This document shows, one piece after another, positions 1 to 10,306 of a stretch of DNA of 64,000 nt. Position numbers and translations under genes: made by a program. The notes under the pieces were generated by a model. That model did no database searches and was not told where the DNA came from. It saw nothing but the letters and a program-made list of their open reading frames with translations. How positions within the stretch are numbered: position 1 is the stretch's first letter; each line of letters begins with the position of its first letter. The DNA is from Dichotomocladium elegans (taxonomy: Eukaryota; Mucoromycota; Mucoromycetes; Mucorales; Lichtheimiaceae): assembly GCA_025716815.1 (NCBI GenBank), contig JAIXMN010000007.1, forward strand, positions 699,501-763,500. The letters run 5' to 3'.

Positions 1-200
1 TATGTTGTTGATGAAGAAATGTACTCTCCATGATCCGTTTGTTCTCGCACTGAATATCTGCGTAGCGTATCTTGCAAGATGACTTTGTACTACCGCACAC
101 ATTCCCAAGCGAAAAGATGCAGACCATCGGATGAAGAAGTGGGAATCAAGCGCGGTTTTACACAGCGTACACTGACCAAGACAAGATTTGAGAGAAAGCC

Positions 201-1060
201 TTGAGTGCAAGACAGCTAGGACCCCCGTGTTGGTTCAGCCCAGCGATGGCCATTACAATACAGAAGGACCCTGACAGCACCTTTGAGGGACCTAATGCGA
301 GCGGTCATTCACGTATTCTCAATGAAGTACATAAGAGCATTGATGAGGATCCATCCATTGTTCTAGAGCAGCTGATCGAGCAACTGCTCCAAAGATTTGA
401 GGGTCTCAAAGTATTTAAACAACGCTCCATCGACTTATTGAAAAACGGAATGCAACTTGTCATCGAAATTGGCTTGGTTTCAGCCTGTAGACGGGCAGTA
501 GAGCTGCAAAGATCCAAGAGCGCCTCGATTGGGTACGCAGATGAGATAGGACCGGCATCGACTTTAGAAAAAAAGAACTGGGTTTTCCTTGATGAGTCTG
601 GATTACATACTAATATGAAACGCAGCATGGCATGGTCCAAGAAAAGGGACTCCTGCAGTGACCGCAATACCAAAGACAATCACAATCCTGGGAGCAATCT
701 CAGCATCAGGTACCATTAAGTGCAACTTGAGACTGCCGCAGCCACCAAACAAGAAAAGAAAGAGAGAAGGTCAATGCAAAGTTGCGAGGAGTGGAAGTGT
801 AACTGGAAACTGTCCCAGCTACCTTAAAGGCTACATAGAGTAGACGAAATAGATAACTATGAACATAGGAAGGGCCATTATTTGATAATGGATAGTTCAC
901 CTATCCACGAGGCTGAGGATTCCTCTAATACCTCAATTATCGAGAATATAGAAGTGCTTGTCTTCCATCATACTCGTCTAAACTCAATCCGATTGAGCAG
1001 TTTTTGGCCAGTTATCAAGGGCAAAGTAAAAAGCAATAGGTTACCCTTGTTCCATTGTGC
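201..1060 (+). pseudogene. Decayed Tc1/mariner-type transposase
   Basis: Three reading frames laid end to end resemble the catalytic half of a Tc1/mariner DDE transposase of the kind common in Mucorales. The first frame ends with a block around FLDESGLHTNMKRSMAWSKK (about 585-645), which holds the first catalytic Asp. A second frame (about 655-840) continues with the motif ITILGAISASGTIK and a basic stretch. A third (about 882-1010) carries IMDSSPIHEAED and then an HHTRLNSI motif where functional copies read close to YSPELNPIEQFW. The frame changes and stops between these blocks mean it cannot make a transposase as it stands. The N-terminal DNA-binding half is not convincingly present and may lie outside the window. 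Related fragments occur at about 47.3, 49.5, 50.1 and 54.2 kb. Confidence 0.7.
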
Positions 1061-1065
1061 AATCT

Positions 1066-1430
1066 GCTAATATTCCGGATCCTCGGTAGATAACGATATC
1101 AGCCTAACTCAAGTGCCTCGAGAGCGGAGGGTATTTGCTTTGGGTAAGACCTTGGTTTGGCTGTACCCGCGCATGTCTCCCACCATGACTTCGTCGAGGC
1201 GCTTCTTGTTCGTCTGCTCCCCCGATGCTTCTGGCCGCTCTGGTGTTGTTGTCGTCCCTCCTCGTTCCTTTTCTCCAACCCTTCTGCCGTCGACGCTCAA
1301 CAGCTCCGGGATCCTTCCTTTTCCTCTCTGTCCCGCGCATTGTTACTGCAGTGGTACACCTAGTTACCTTCGTGGTAAGTAAAAGAGAAGAAAGGTGCTG
1401 AAATTTTCTGTTGACGAACGGGTATGCATG
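1066..1430. repeat. Dispersed repeat, copy 1
   Basis: Segments at about 1070-1150 (around GGATCCTCGGTAGATAACG) and 1404-1425 (around CTGTTGACGAACGGGTA) are matched in the same order near 56,885-56,965 and 57,060-57,085, separated here by an unrelated GC-rich insert. Read on the minus strand both copies give related peptide fragments (STEDPEY here, STEDPKY there), so this is probably the rest of another mobile-element coding region. I do not recognise the element. It directly follows the dead transposase. Confidence 0.5.
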
Positions 1431-1803
1431 CGACAATTTTATGTTTTCATGCGAATTTTTTTACATGCGATATAATTTTCCTCCCTTGCGAAATTTATTT
1501 TTGAAAATAAAGTATCAAGATATAGTGATGGAATGACATGCCCACATAAAAGTGAGCTGGAAGGAGTGGAAATAAAATAAACATGAACCGAAAGAAGCTG
1601 GTTTACGTCCAACTGTGGTGATAAAACATCTAGGCTGCGACGAGAAAGGAGATCGGGTATCCCAAATTAGATCTTGCGACCAAATTTGGTAATGTTTTTT
1701 TTTTCTGCTTGATCAAATATATGGGGGAAGGGATGGCGGCATGACCTTGGGCATTTGATTCCCGCGACTCTTTCTTTCGCTTCCCCCAAGTCCTTCTTCT
1801 TCA
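1431..1803. other. Intergenic, promoter side of the next gene
   Basis: AT-rich, with no open frame that looks coding. The last 60 bp before the start codon at 1804 are strongly pyrimidine-rich on the plus strand, as is usual just upstream of translation starts in filamentous fungi. Confidence 0.4.
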
Positions 1804-4091
1804 ATGATACCTCGATACCGTAGTCAAGGTGACTGTTTGCTGCCAACATTCTATCCCATGCCGAGACTAACTGAGTTTCTTCCCATCCGCTTCCAGAGAT
1901 GCTGCGAGATCTCTTTGCAGAGATTAACGATTATTTGGAAGGTACTAAGAGCCACACAAACACACACACACACACACATACTCGCTGTAGGCCCTTCCTG
2001 TTGTGGACAATCATAATTTGGAATAAGAATAGACAGCACATTCGGCTCGGCGAAGACCACCAAAGACGAACGGTCTCCGGATACTTTCCATCCCATTGTT
2101 CCAGAGAATGATGAAGAATACCAAGGTCCTGTTCTCCTTGAATCCGATGATGATGAGGAGGAGGAAGAGCAACCGACAGCCTCTCCAAAACAACCATGCT
2201 CTTTTACTGCACCTCTTGATCCATTTCCCGAGACGCAGATACCAGAAAACCTCCTCCTCCTCTGCCCTGTGACTGAAGAGAGACGGTCGGTATGCACATG
2301 TTATGACTGCAGTCGTGGCCGCCGGGCATCTCTCAGGCCGTCATATGAGACGACGCCATCGCCACCAGCACTACGGCCAGACAGCACAGGCATGTGCATG
2401 GTCCATAATAACGGCTCACGTCTCAATGGGTTTGCTGATCGCATCAGGCAATCCTTGACGACTCCTGTCCAGCAAGGCGAGATACCGCGTCGAAGAGAGA
2501 GGCGATCCAGTAGTAGCAGCAGCAGCGGTAATAGCCGCAGCAGAAGCAACAGTGCCATTCTTGATGATAGTCGAAGCCAACCCAAACAGCCACGGCGCTG
2601 GATGCTGCGGCCTAGGAGCCTTCCGTCACTGAAAAACTGTGTAAAACAGCAGCAGCAGCAGCAACAACAACAAGAACCTTCTGGACCGCCCGTAAGCACA
2701 TGTAGAATGTCCTGGTCTTCGTCACCTGCCTCTGCAGTATTGCCGCCGGTGGAGCATCGCTATCCATCCGGTCATACATCTCTTAGAAACGGCGATATTC
2801 CTTTCCTGACCCCGTCTACGCGGACGGGACGGGAACACATAGCCCTTAGGATGAAGGAATGCAGGATGTTGCCGACGCGAGATGAACGTCTTGCCATTTA
2901 CAGCAAGTTTTTTTTTTTTGTTTTTTTACTTGGCTTTGTTATTATTATTATTATTATTAATCTCACCCGCTTTTAGCCAACGCATACTACGATTGTATCA
3001 TAGCCAAGTCGAATCTGATTCCATGGCTCACTAAACAATACAGCAAGGGACCACCCGATGCCATGTTTGGTAAGCAATCCCACCCCACAAACCCCCTGGG
3101 GGGGGACAAGTGTTGTGCGCATGGACTTGAACCCAGAATTTATGCAAGTGGCATAGAGTATACGCCTCCTGAACGCAAGCAGCCCAAGTCAATCCTCTCG
3201 TTCTTTAAGCGACCCTGCAACTCGTCCGAAAAGCCGCAAAAGCAGCAGCATATGCAGCCACTCTCGGCCTTCATCGTGAGCACGGCCAGTCCATCGCCTG
3301 CAGCGACAGCACCGCCGTTGTCGCTGCCACTGCCTCCGCCGATCTACAGCCAGCAGCAGCCGTATGCCCAGCAGCAACAGCCAGAGGGTGCTGCTGGTGA
3401 TTATGGTGGTAGTAGTACTGCATCGGCTCCGACATTTACGCCTCCCAGCAGCAGCGACACGACAAGTACAAGTTCGAGCGATCTTTTGCTGGGCATGGCA
3501 AGCGATGATATGATGGACCCGATGCAGCCTGAAGCATTGAAAATGCAAGCAAAAAAACAGCAGCGACCGGTGTCGATTCTAAAAAAGAGCAAATCAACCT
3601 TCTCGCTTCTTCCTCCCTCGGACTTTTCCACCACCGCCCTTCCGCCACGCGAGCATCTGGTGTATCCACAAACGCACAAGAATAAAAAGAAAAAACGTCT
3701 TCAGAAGGTCCTGCCACCGCCTTACCGGCGCCATTCCTATTACCGCGATGGGATCGTCGATGACTTTTATGACGACGACGGCAGCTGTAGCGGCGGCAGC
3801 AGCAGCAGCAGCAGCGGCAGCGGCGACTATGGCAACCTGGATAGGGTGTCTGAACTTGACGTAGACCTCCTCCAAGACAACCGCAGTAGCAGCTATTATT
3901 ATCCTCCGGATCCCCGCTATTACGACGATCTGGAACCTTATGACGATGAACCGCCATACTACTACCACGAGCCTCTTGCTCAAGCGCCGATGCGCAGGCG
4001 GAGGCCCATGTTCGTGCCGCGACCCAGAAGCGCCTATGTCGAAACCCAAAGACGTTACTATGATCGACCTCCACGCGTGTATCAATACTAA
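1804..4091 (+). CDS. Low-complexity Ser/Gln/Pro/Tyr-rich protein, unknown function (5 exons)
   Basis: Proposed exons: 1804-1828, 1897-1941, 2033-2902, 2977-3069 and 3157-4091, giving 655 aa in one frame. An alternative start is the ATG at 1899. The protein has an acidic Asp/Glu run near residue 60, a short Cys-containing segment (VCTCYDCSRG), Ser and Gln runs from CAG/AGC repeats, and Arg/Tyr-rich C-terminal stretches. The best-looking segment is around residues 310-355 (LAIYTNAYYDCIIAKSNLIP, then WLTKQYSKGPPDAMF), which bridges three exons and has no low complexity. It is the part most likely to be conserved. Intron 3 only keeps the frame with a GC donor at 2903. I see no enzyme domain, signal peptide or membrane segment. 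The long minus-strand frames over the repeats are artefacts of repeat coding. Unknown function; possibly a Mucorales-specific scaffold or regulatory protein. Confidence 0.65.
1953..1978. repeat. (CA)n microsatellite in intron 2
   Basis: Simple CA-dinucleotide run inside the second intron (1942-2032) of the low-complexity protein gene. It interrupts no codon in the proposed model. Confidence 0.8.
2903..2976 (+). other. GC-AG intron
   Basis: The exon ends A and the intron starts GCAAGT, which fits the extended donor consensus apart from the GC. Using the nearby GT (2907) instead puts a stop 20 codons into the next exon, while the GC donor reads on into the non-repetitive segment NAYYDCIIAKSNLIP. 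The intron contains a T run and an (ATT)n run and ends TTTTAG. Confidence 0.6.
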
Positions 4092-4393
4092 TTAGAGTTT
4101 CCTTTCTTTCTTTGGGTGATTTAAACTTTTCTCCCATTATGCAAAAAATGTTCATCCGAGTTTGGGAAGCGCGAGCTGGTTATATTTATTGAAGAATATG
4201 CTAGAATAGGTGGGGGGGGAGGTGGGATTGAAAGGGGGGATGACAAATGCTAATTTATTTGAATGCGATGGGGATATTTTTTTGTTGGTTTGCTTTGGAT
4301 TTCATGATTTTTTTTTGTTTGTTTGTTTGGTATCAAAGGAAAGAGAAAAGAGTGGGAGAGCAAGAAATGGTAGAGAGAGAGAGAGATCGTGTA

Positions 4394-4416
4394 TGTGTGT
4401 GTGTGTGTGTGTGTGT
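4394..4416. repeat. (GT)n microsatellite
   Basis: Pure GT run just beyond the stop codon of the Ecl1-type gene, in the 3' flank shared by two convergent genes (4092-4432). The rest of that flank is T-rich on the plus strand and has no gene. Confidence 0.85.
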
Positions 4417-4432
4417 AATAGGACCTTTTTGC

Positions 4433-4931
4433 TTACGCCAGGAGACTTTGAATCTTGAATTGAGGTTGCGGTAAGGACGACTTTGCACGGCAGAGCAAGC
4501 CTTGGACATTTGCTGCTGCTGTTGCTGCTGCGGATCCTCCAGATGATGGCGCAGGTCGTTTGGACACAAGAGGTCGACGTCGATACAGCGGAATCCATGG
4601 ATAGGACTGCCGCTGCTGTTGCTGCTGCTGCTGTAAGCGCAGCGACTTTGCACGTTTCAGCTTAGAGAGCATGACATCGTGGTTGGACTGAGGCAGCGAC
4701 AGGGAAGTTACAGAGCTGGAAGAGCTGCTGTTACTGGCATTGTAAAGATCCTTGATCTCAGGATGGAAATCTGTCATTTTGCATTCTGCCGAACAGTATA
4801 GATCGGATTCACACTGGGGGAAAGAAAAGCAGGAATAAGAAACAGATTCCGGAATTGATCGATTGTTCATAGAAGCTTACCATATCCGAGTCAATTCGGT
4901 TATCGCAAATGATGCACCAGGAGAGATCCAT
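4433..4931 (-). CDS. ECL1: Ecl1-family zinc-finger protein
   Basis: Two exons (4931-4881 and 4813-4433) give 143 aa. The start MDLSWCIICDNRID, followed after the intron by SDLYCSAECKMTDF, matches the short N-terminal signature of the fungal Ecl1/2/3 family, with a CxxC pair and a downstream YCSxEC pair expected to bind one zinc. In yeasts this family extends chronological lifespan and responds to nutrient, zinc or amino-acid limitation; that role is established for yeast proteins and only inferred here. The remainder is Ser-, Gln- and Pro-rich and probably disordered, with a polyQ run near residue 80 from CAG repeats. The intron (4880-4814) has GTAAGC and CCCCAG ends. The gene converges on the low-complexity gene to its left. 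A TATATAAA lies about 210 bp upstream of the start. Confidence 0.8.
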
Positions 4932-5141
4932 TCTGAGATTGGGGAAAGAATCAACAAGGAGTGAAGAAAAAGGTGGCAGGTATAAATGTCCCGGTGGTCG
5001 ATCTGAAAAAGGCTATAGCGGCGGAGTCAATGACACGCAAATGAAACTTGTCTAGCGTGAAGTGGGGATGGGGTGATATGCGCGAGGCTGAGAGTGATAC
5101 GAGTGCTGCAAAGAAAGGTCGAGGACAACGAAGGATCCTTG

Positions 5142-5149
5142 TTTATATA
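5142..5149 (-). promoter_or_regulatory. TATA-like element of the Ecl1-type gene
   Basis: TATATAAA on the minus strand, about 210 bp upstream of the start codon at 4931. Placed by sequence only. The rest of 4932-5520 shows no coding potential. Confidence 0.35.
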
Positions 5150-5520
5150 ATCCTTGCTACTAAATCCTCCCATCCCTCAAAGGAGTTTACTGGAACATGG
5201 TAGAACCACCATCGTCGGCCTGTGAAGCTGAGTATCGCATCGCTTATCCGCAGCAGGAAAAAAAGAAAAAAAAAGAGATGCGATGATAACAAAATGCAAA
5301 ATTTTCCCCAAGTCTGAGTATTTGTCTCTGCCCAAAAAAAGAAAAGAGGGGGGCAGCGGTCTTATAGCGCAGGGAGAGGAAACCACGCCATGCCATACCT
5401 CGGTTTATGTGCCATGTTTCCTATCCTAATGATACAGTACAATACGCAGATGAGAGACGTACATGCGTAGATAAGGCTATTGGTAAATTCGCACAATGGG
5501 ACAGCGAATTGGGGTACTTG

Positions 5521-7469
5521 CTACCGTGTCGTTATTGCCTCGACACTCGCCCTGCGTCCACCTAACGCATGTCCTGACGATCCTTTTGCTTCTCTAAGGT
5601 GGTATTGTAGCCCATTGATATTCTTATACCTCTTGGAACAGTTTGGTATCGCGCATCGGTATGGTTTGTCGTATCCCTCTAAAGAGGGATGTGCGGTTTT
5701 CATGTGATAAAAAAGTCCGCTAGACTGCGGAAAGCTTGCATAGCATCCGGGTATATCACAGCCGTAAGGATTCAACTCGCTGATGGGATCCTTCTGCTGT
5801 TGTTGTTTCCGCTGTCGCTGCATATTCGTGCCATGCATATCGCAACTGTTACCAAGCATCATCCTGCTCTTTCCTTCAATTGCCGGGGAAAACTCTGAAT
5901 GGGTTTGAGTAGATGCAAGTGCTGATGGCAGGTTGCAAACCGACGGTGGTTCTGATGAGGAATGCTGTTCGTATCGACTGCCCTGCCGTGCCGGCTGCGG
6001 GAGGTACGAATTGGAGGTGTTGCTGCTGTTGAAATGCAATGCTGAGGTCCTCTGCATGTGCTCCGGCAGTCCATCCACAAAGGGTATCATCGACGCCGCT
6101 GCCTCCTCTTTGTCTTTCTTCATCTGCACAAGTCGCTGGAGTTTTCTCCACCGATTTCGACAATGGAGACCAGGCCGGCCTTCAAAAAATTGTGCGATCT
6201 TTTGCCATTGTGAGCCGAACTCTTCGTACTTGTTCATGAGGAGCTGGTCTTCCGCTGCTGTCCAGTCCGATCGATCGATGTTCGGGTCGAGCGATTCCCG
6301 CCACCGTTTGGCGCATTGATCATCCGTGCGTCCCTCAAGCATGTCCGCGATCTTGCTCCATTGGTTTGGGTATTTCATCACACCATCACGCAGAAGCTGG
6401 TCCTCTTCATCTGTCCATGCACCCTTACGAAGCGACGGGTCAAGCGAATGAAACCAGCGCTTGCGACAATTTTTGTTGGTCCGGCCAGGAACACACGCGG
6501 CAATCTTGGACCATTTTTCGGTCTTGTCGCCGTATAGTTGCACCGCCAGCCGCAGCAAGTTGTCTTCCGCGGGTGTCCAGGGCGCTCGCTGTGTGTGGCC
6601 TTTTCGCACTGTTTCCCGCTGCCGCTTTATGACATCGGATCTATCGTCTGAGATTGAGAGGCTAGCGGATAGGGAATGCTGATTATTCATCATCAATAAC
6701 GGTGGTAAGCGGGCTTGCACCGTGCTTTTGTTCGACGAGACAGAAGATGCCGGTGACGACGAAATCTCGGAAAAAATATCAGCAGCAGCTGCTGCTGCTG
6801 CAGATGAATTATTGCTCTGGTGGTAGTAAACGTGCTGAACCGCATCAGTAGGGTTGTTATCAGTGGTGTTAAATGGTGTGGCGAAATTGGTCAACATGTC
6901 ATGCGATGAGGAATCTACCTATAATGATTATCCGCGTTTTAGAAGGAAGTGTGAGAAGAAGCGTTGACTCGTTCGACTTGTTCTTGTCGATCCCATACCG
7001 GATTAAAATCAATGAAGTTGTGTTGGTGATGGGATGCATTGGCCTCAATCCGCATAGGCATAATGGTGTTATGCCGAAATGAGATTTCTTGCTGCATAGT
7101 CTCGTTGTTGACTTTCACGATCGGTTGCACCTACAAGAACCGGTAAGGAGAGTCAAGCTGGTATCCGCGCGTATATAGCCATGGAGCCACAAGGGTGAGC
7201 AACAATTACCGAGATCTGAAGTGGCAACTGGCTCGGTTGATGGTGTTGGGGAGGCATGAAGGTGAAGGTCGGCAAGGTACCGGAAACTGCGCCGGATGAC
7301 CCCTGGACATGGATTAGCGATGAAGGCAAATAATGCTCTTGTTGCTCTTGCTGGTGGGTGGGAGCATGAGACCCCAAATTGTAAATATGGGAGTACTGCG
7401 AAGCAAGAGGTTAGATGTGATAGCCAGAAGAGAGAATGGATAAAAATAGAGAGGGGGGCCACTGACCAT
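5521..7469 (-). CDS. Three-repeat Myb transcription factor with C-terminal C2H2 zinc fingers
   Basis: Proposed exons: 7469-7467 (only the ATG), 7395-7210, 7130-6999 and 6918-5521, all joining in phase 0, for 572 aa. Three Myb repeats lie at about residues 217-370: one around RAPWTPAEDNLLRLAV, then KGAWTDEEDQLLRDGV and RSDWTAAEDQLLMNKY, each with regularly spaced Trp. The repeats end in RKRWFHSL, AKRWRESL and RNRWRKLQ. Near the C terminus two C2H2 fingers read CDIPGCYASF and YRCAIPNCSKRYKNINGLQY. The second resembles the Sfp1-type finger, ending in a HLREAKGSSGH tail instead of the usual His spacing. The N-terminal 200 residues are His/Gln/Ser-rich and probably activating. A sequence-specific nuclear DNA-binding protein is very likely; its targets cannot be read from here. 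If the ATG-only exon is wrong, the ATG at 6897 gives a 458-aa form with every domain. Confidence 0.82.
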
Positions 7470-7934
7470 GTTTCGCAAAAAAGGGACCAGAGTTATTACT
7501 CGGGGAAAATGAAGGAAACCTCAAAAATACTAGAAGTTAGTCACAAGCCCTTGTTATCAATCGTCCACCATCCATCTGGGGTCGCTTCCCTCCAACCACA
7601 TTCAACTGCTTCGTCCAATGAAAAAAAATAAAACCCTAATCCCGCCTGCATTTGTGCTACAATGCATCCCTGCCACTCTACCTTTCGCTTTAATGAATAG
7701 ACCACAGGCGTTACAGCCTAGAAGAACCAGCAGTTGTTCAGAACAAGTGGTGCGTGGTAGGGGCACGGTTGCATAGTAGATCCGGTTGGGTAAAGAATGA
7801 TAGTAGTAACTCAGCAGCTCGTCTATTGGCGGTCGTATCTATTACTGCCATGTTTGATTGGATTTATTTCCTACCCCCCCGGTACTTTTATCTTGTGGAT
7901 ACTTATGATATTTGGTTGATGGAACCCCGACAAC
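7470..7934. other. Intergenic between the Myb gene and tRNA-Ala
   Basis: About 465 bp holding the upstream region of the Myb-zinc finger gene. I see no gene here. The open frame running through the tRNA has no protein-like features. Confidence 0.5.
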
Positions 7935-8007
7935 GGGGGTGTAGCTCAACTGGTAGAGCGCTCGCTTCGCATGCGAGAGGTACCGAGATCGACGCTCGGC
8001 TCCTCCA
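7935..8007 (+). tRNA. tRNA-Ala(CGC): tRNA-Ala (anticodon CGC)
   Basis: A 73-nt cloverleaf without an intron. D stem GCTC/GAGC (7944-7947/7956-7959), anticodon stem CTCGC/GCGAG with loop TTCGCAT (7966-7972), anticodon CGC at 7968-7970, T stem CCGAG/CTCGG. The acceptor stem is GGGGGTG paired with CTCCTCC, followed by discriminator A; the CCA end is not encoded. It contains the G3:U70 pair that identifies alanine tRNAs. Position 6:67 is a U:U mismatch. The internal promoter B box reads GATCGACGC, fitting GWTCRANNC. It reads GCG codons. Confidence 0.95.
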
Positions 8008-8039
8008 ACTTCACCATACGAAATGGCAACGGCATTCTC

Positions 8040-8045
8040 TTTTTT
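8040..8045 (+). terminator. RNA polymerase III terminator of the tRNA
   Basis: A run of six T residues 32 bp after the tRNA end, followed by further T-rich sequence, is the expected Pol III stop signal. Confidence 0.7.
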
Positions 8046-10306
8046 ATTTGTTTTTATCTGGATCACGTGATCACGCTACCCAGCTGTTTCGAAAAGCAGA
8101 CCTTCGCCAGGGCAGCGATAAGAATCGGATATTCCTTAACCTGATAGATCTTTCTCATCACAAAAGTACAAGGATATTTTACTTTGTGTCTAATAATGGA
8201 CGGGTGGAGATGTACAATCGTTTGACTTTCCCTGATAATTCATTTTCAGGTAAGTTAATGCCATTGGAGCGAATATTCACAAATAACCCCTTCTTCAATC
8301 GTGGCAGTGGTGAATCTCAGAGAATAGCAAACGTTATAACGATGCTACATGGTAAGAACCGGAAGCCAAGGCAAACCTATATTTCACTGTAGGGAAAAAG
8401 TATTATCAAACACTAAAATTCCTTTGGTGTATCTTCCATCACTAGCTGGTAAATAGGATAACACCACCCTTGCGGGAGAAGGAAAAAAAAATGAAACTTA
8501 CGGTACATATGTTGTGACAATCTTGCCGACTGTTCGTATGCTGATCAATGCCCACTGCAAATCAGAGCCATGGTGTTGTACAGTCGAAGTGGCCTTTCGG
8601 TATTTAGTGCTCGTATTTATTTATTTCGCAGCGCCACGTTCTTTCAAGCATCCACTTGAGCAAGTGCTATTGTGTGTCGGTAGCATGGATACCTCTGCAG
8701 ACAAGGATATTTAGAGATGAGGTAAATCTTTTAAGATAAGATGCAATGTCGATTCCGAGAAAATACATATCTTTACTCTAGTGCCATAATTCCATAGCTC
8801 GATTCCCCGAATAAGTGCAAAGAACGCGGAGGACAGTTGCTTCAAATAACTTTGCCAGTTGATATATCGTGATAGGTGTATTCACCTGTGTACAAAGGTT
8901 GTGAATCTGCAGCTACAATATAGGAGAGACTGCTTTCTTTGAAATGGATATTGGATAGACGTATACCAGCTAGCCGGAAGCAATCTTCATAATCAACACA
9001 TATGAAGCAATAATAATCATAAATAAAACGATAACGTAAATAAAAGCATCTCTAAATATTGATTCAATAATTCAAGATATTGCGGGTTTTTACACGGCTT
9101 TACAGGGGATTCTAGGTTTACAGGTCGAGCTTCATTACGGATTTCATAGGGTTTTGTAGGGCCCTGGTGTATAGAGAAAGCAAAATTAACCGGACCCTAT
9201 AAAATCCTTGTGATTGCATAGTGTTAGAAACAATCCATATGGAGTTAGGTAGAATACGCTTGTGATTATCATTCCACGGTGATATTTCATAGTTTTCTCT
9301 CATCATAAGGAATTAGCCGCGTCAAATAGTCAGAAGTGGTGAAAAAAATATGGTGCTGTCAGAGAGATCATGGTAATAATTGAAGGAACCATAATTCAGT
9401 TCATACCACATAAATTCATTTATGAGGCCATCAAAGTGACAGTGCAATATAGGTCATTAATTCAACCTGCAATGCTCGTCACGAATAAAGGGGTCATCTA
9501 TCTCTGATATGACCATTCGGCATTCTGGACCATCCGCTTAATATGTATACGCCGCTCAAACCATGCCTCTCTAATCTTGAAAGACAAAGAACCACTAGTA
9601 CAACACATGGTGTGCCTATCTCCAAAAACCGCTTTAGCCATCTGCCCAACGCACGCAATTCCTACAAAAGTTTTCAAAACTGTTGATCTCTCCTTATCCT
9701 TCTTTTATCTGAAAAATCCCGGATGCTACGTACAGCGAATATGGCGGAAGGCTTTTGCTCTCACCAGAACACATATGCCGTGGAGTAGCATTCAAAGAAA
9801 TACAAGGAAGATGCCTTGGCTGAGAGGAACTAAATCACTCAACTCCGCATTATGCAATATTTTCGACCTTGTTTATGCTTTTGCTTATCCCACTAATCGA
9901 GGTACGCATAGGAAGGTATCGCTATCTTCTGAATATTCATAGTCATTTTTGTTTACATATATATTTGCCACCTAGCCTCACAATTAACGACTTGCCAAAA
10001 AAACTTTCCTGCTTGGCATTTCGCTTTCTTCTCGAGAATATATTGCAGACCAAACTATCTTTAGGGTGTGGTTTTCTAAATAGTTTCTACTTATTCTCTT
10101 ATATCCCAACAGTCAGGGAGAGCGAATATTTTTTTTAGATGCGAGAGAGAGAGAGGGATCAAGTTTTTTTTTTTTTTTGCGGGACTTGTAAGTTCTTTAT
10201 TTTTTGACCGATGAGGCAATGAAGTCCTTTTCCATACCGCACTACGTGCTAAGCACGCCTTCACCTCTTGGCTTTTTACCCCTATCCAAAGCCTCTTCTC
10301 GGCAGA
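8046..10306. other. Gene-poor stretch, 2.2 kb
   Basis: AT-rich. Open frames are under about 125 codons, with no recognisable motif and no convincing exon chain on either strand. A short stretch near 9,090-9,170 has recurring TTACAGG/TTCATAGGG-like words but no clear repeat unit. It includes the upstream region of the BRO1-domain gene; a CT-rich tract and poly-T run lie at about 10,145-10,205. Confidence 0.5.

Noticed and set aside
3436..4155. Long minus-strand frames opposite the low-complexity gene
   Set aside because: They are made of the reverse reading of CAG/AGC repeats and lack any motif; the plus-strand gene explains the region.
7754..8392. 212-codon plus-strand frame over the tRNA
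   Set aside because: It runs through the tRNA gene and its terminator and shows no protein-like segment.
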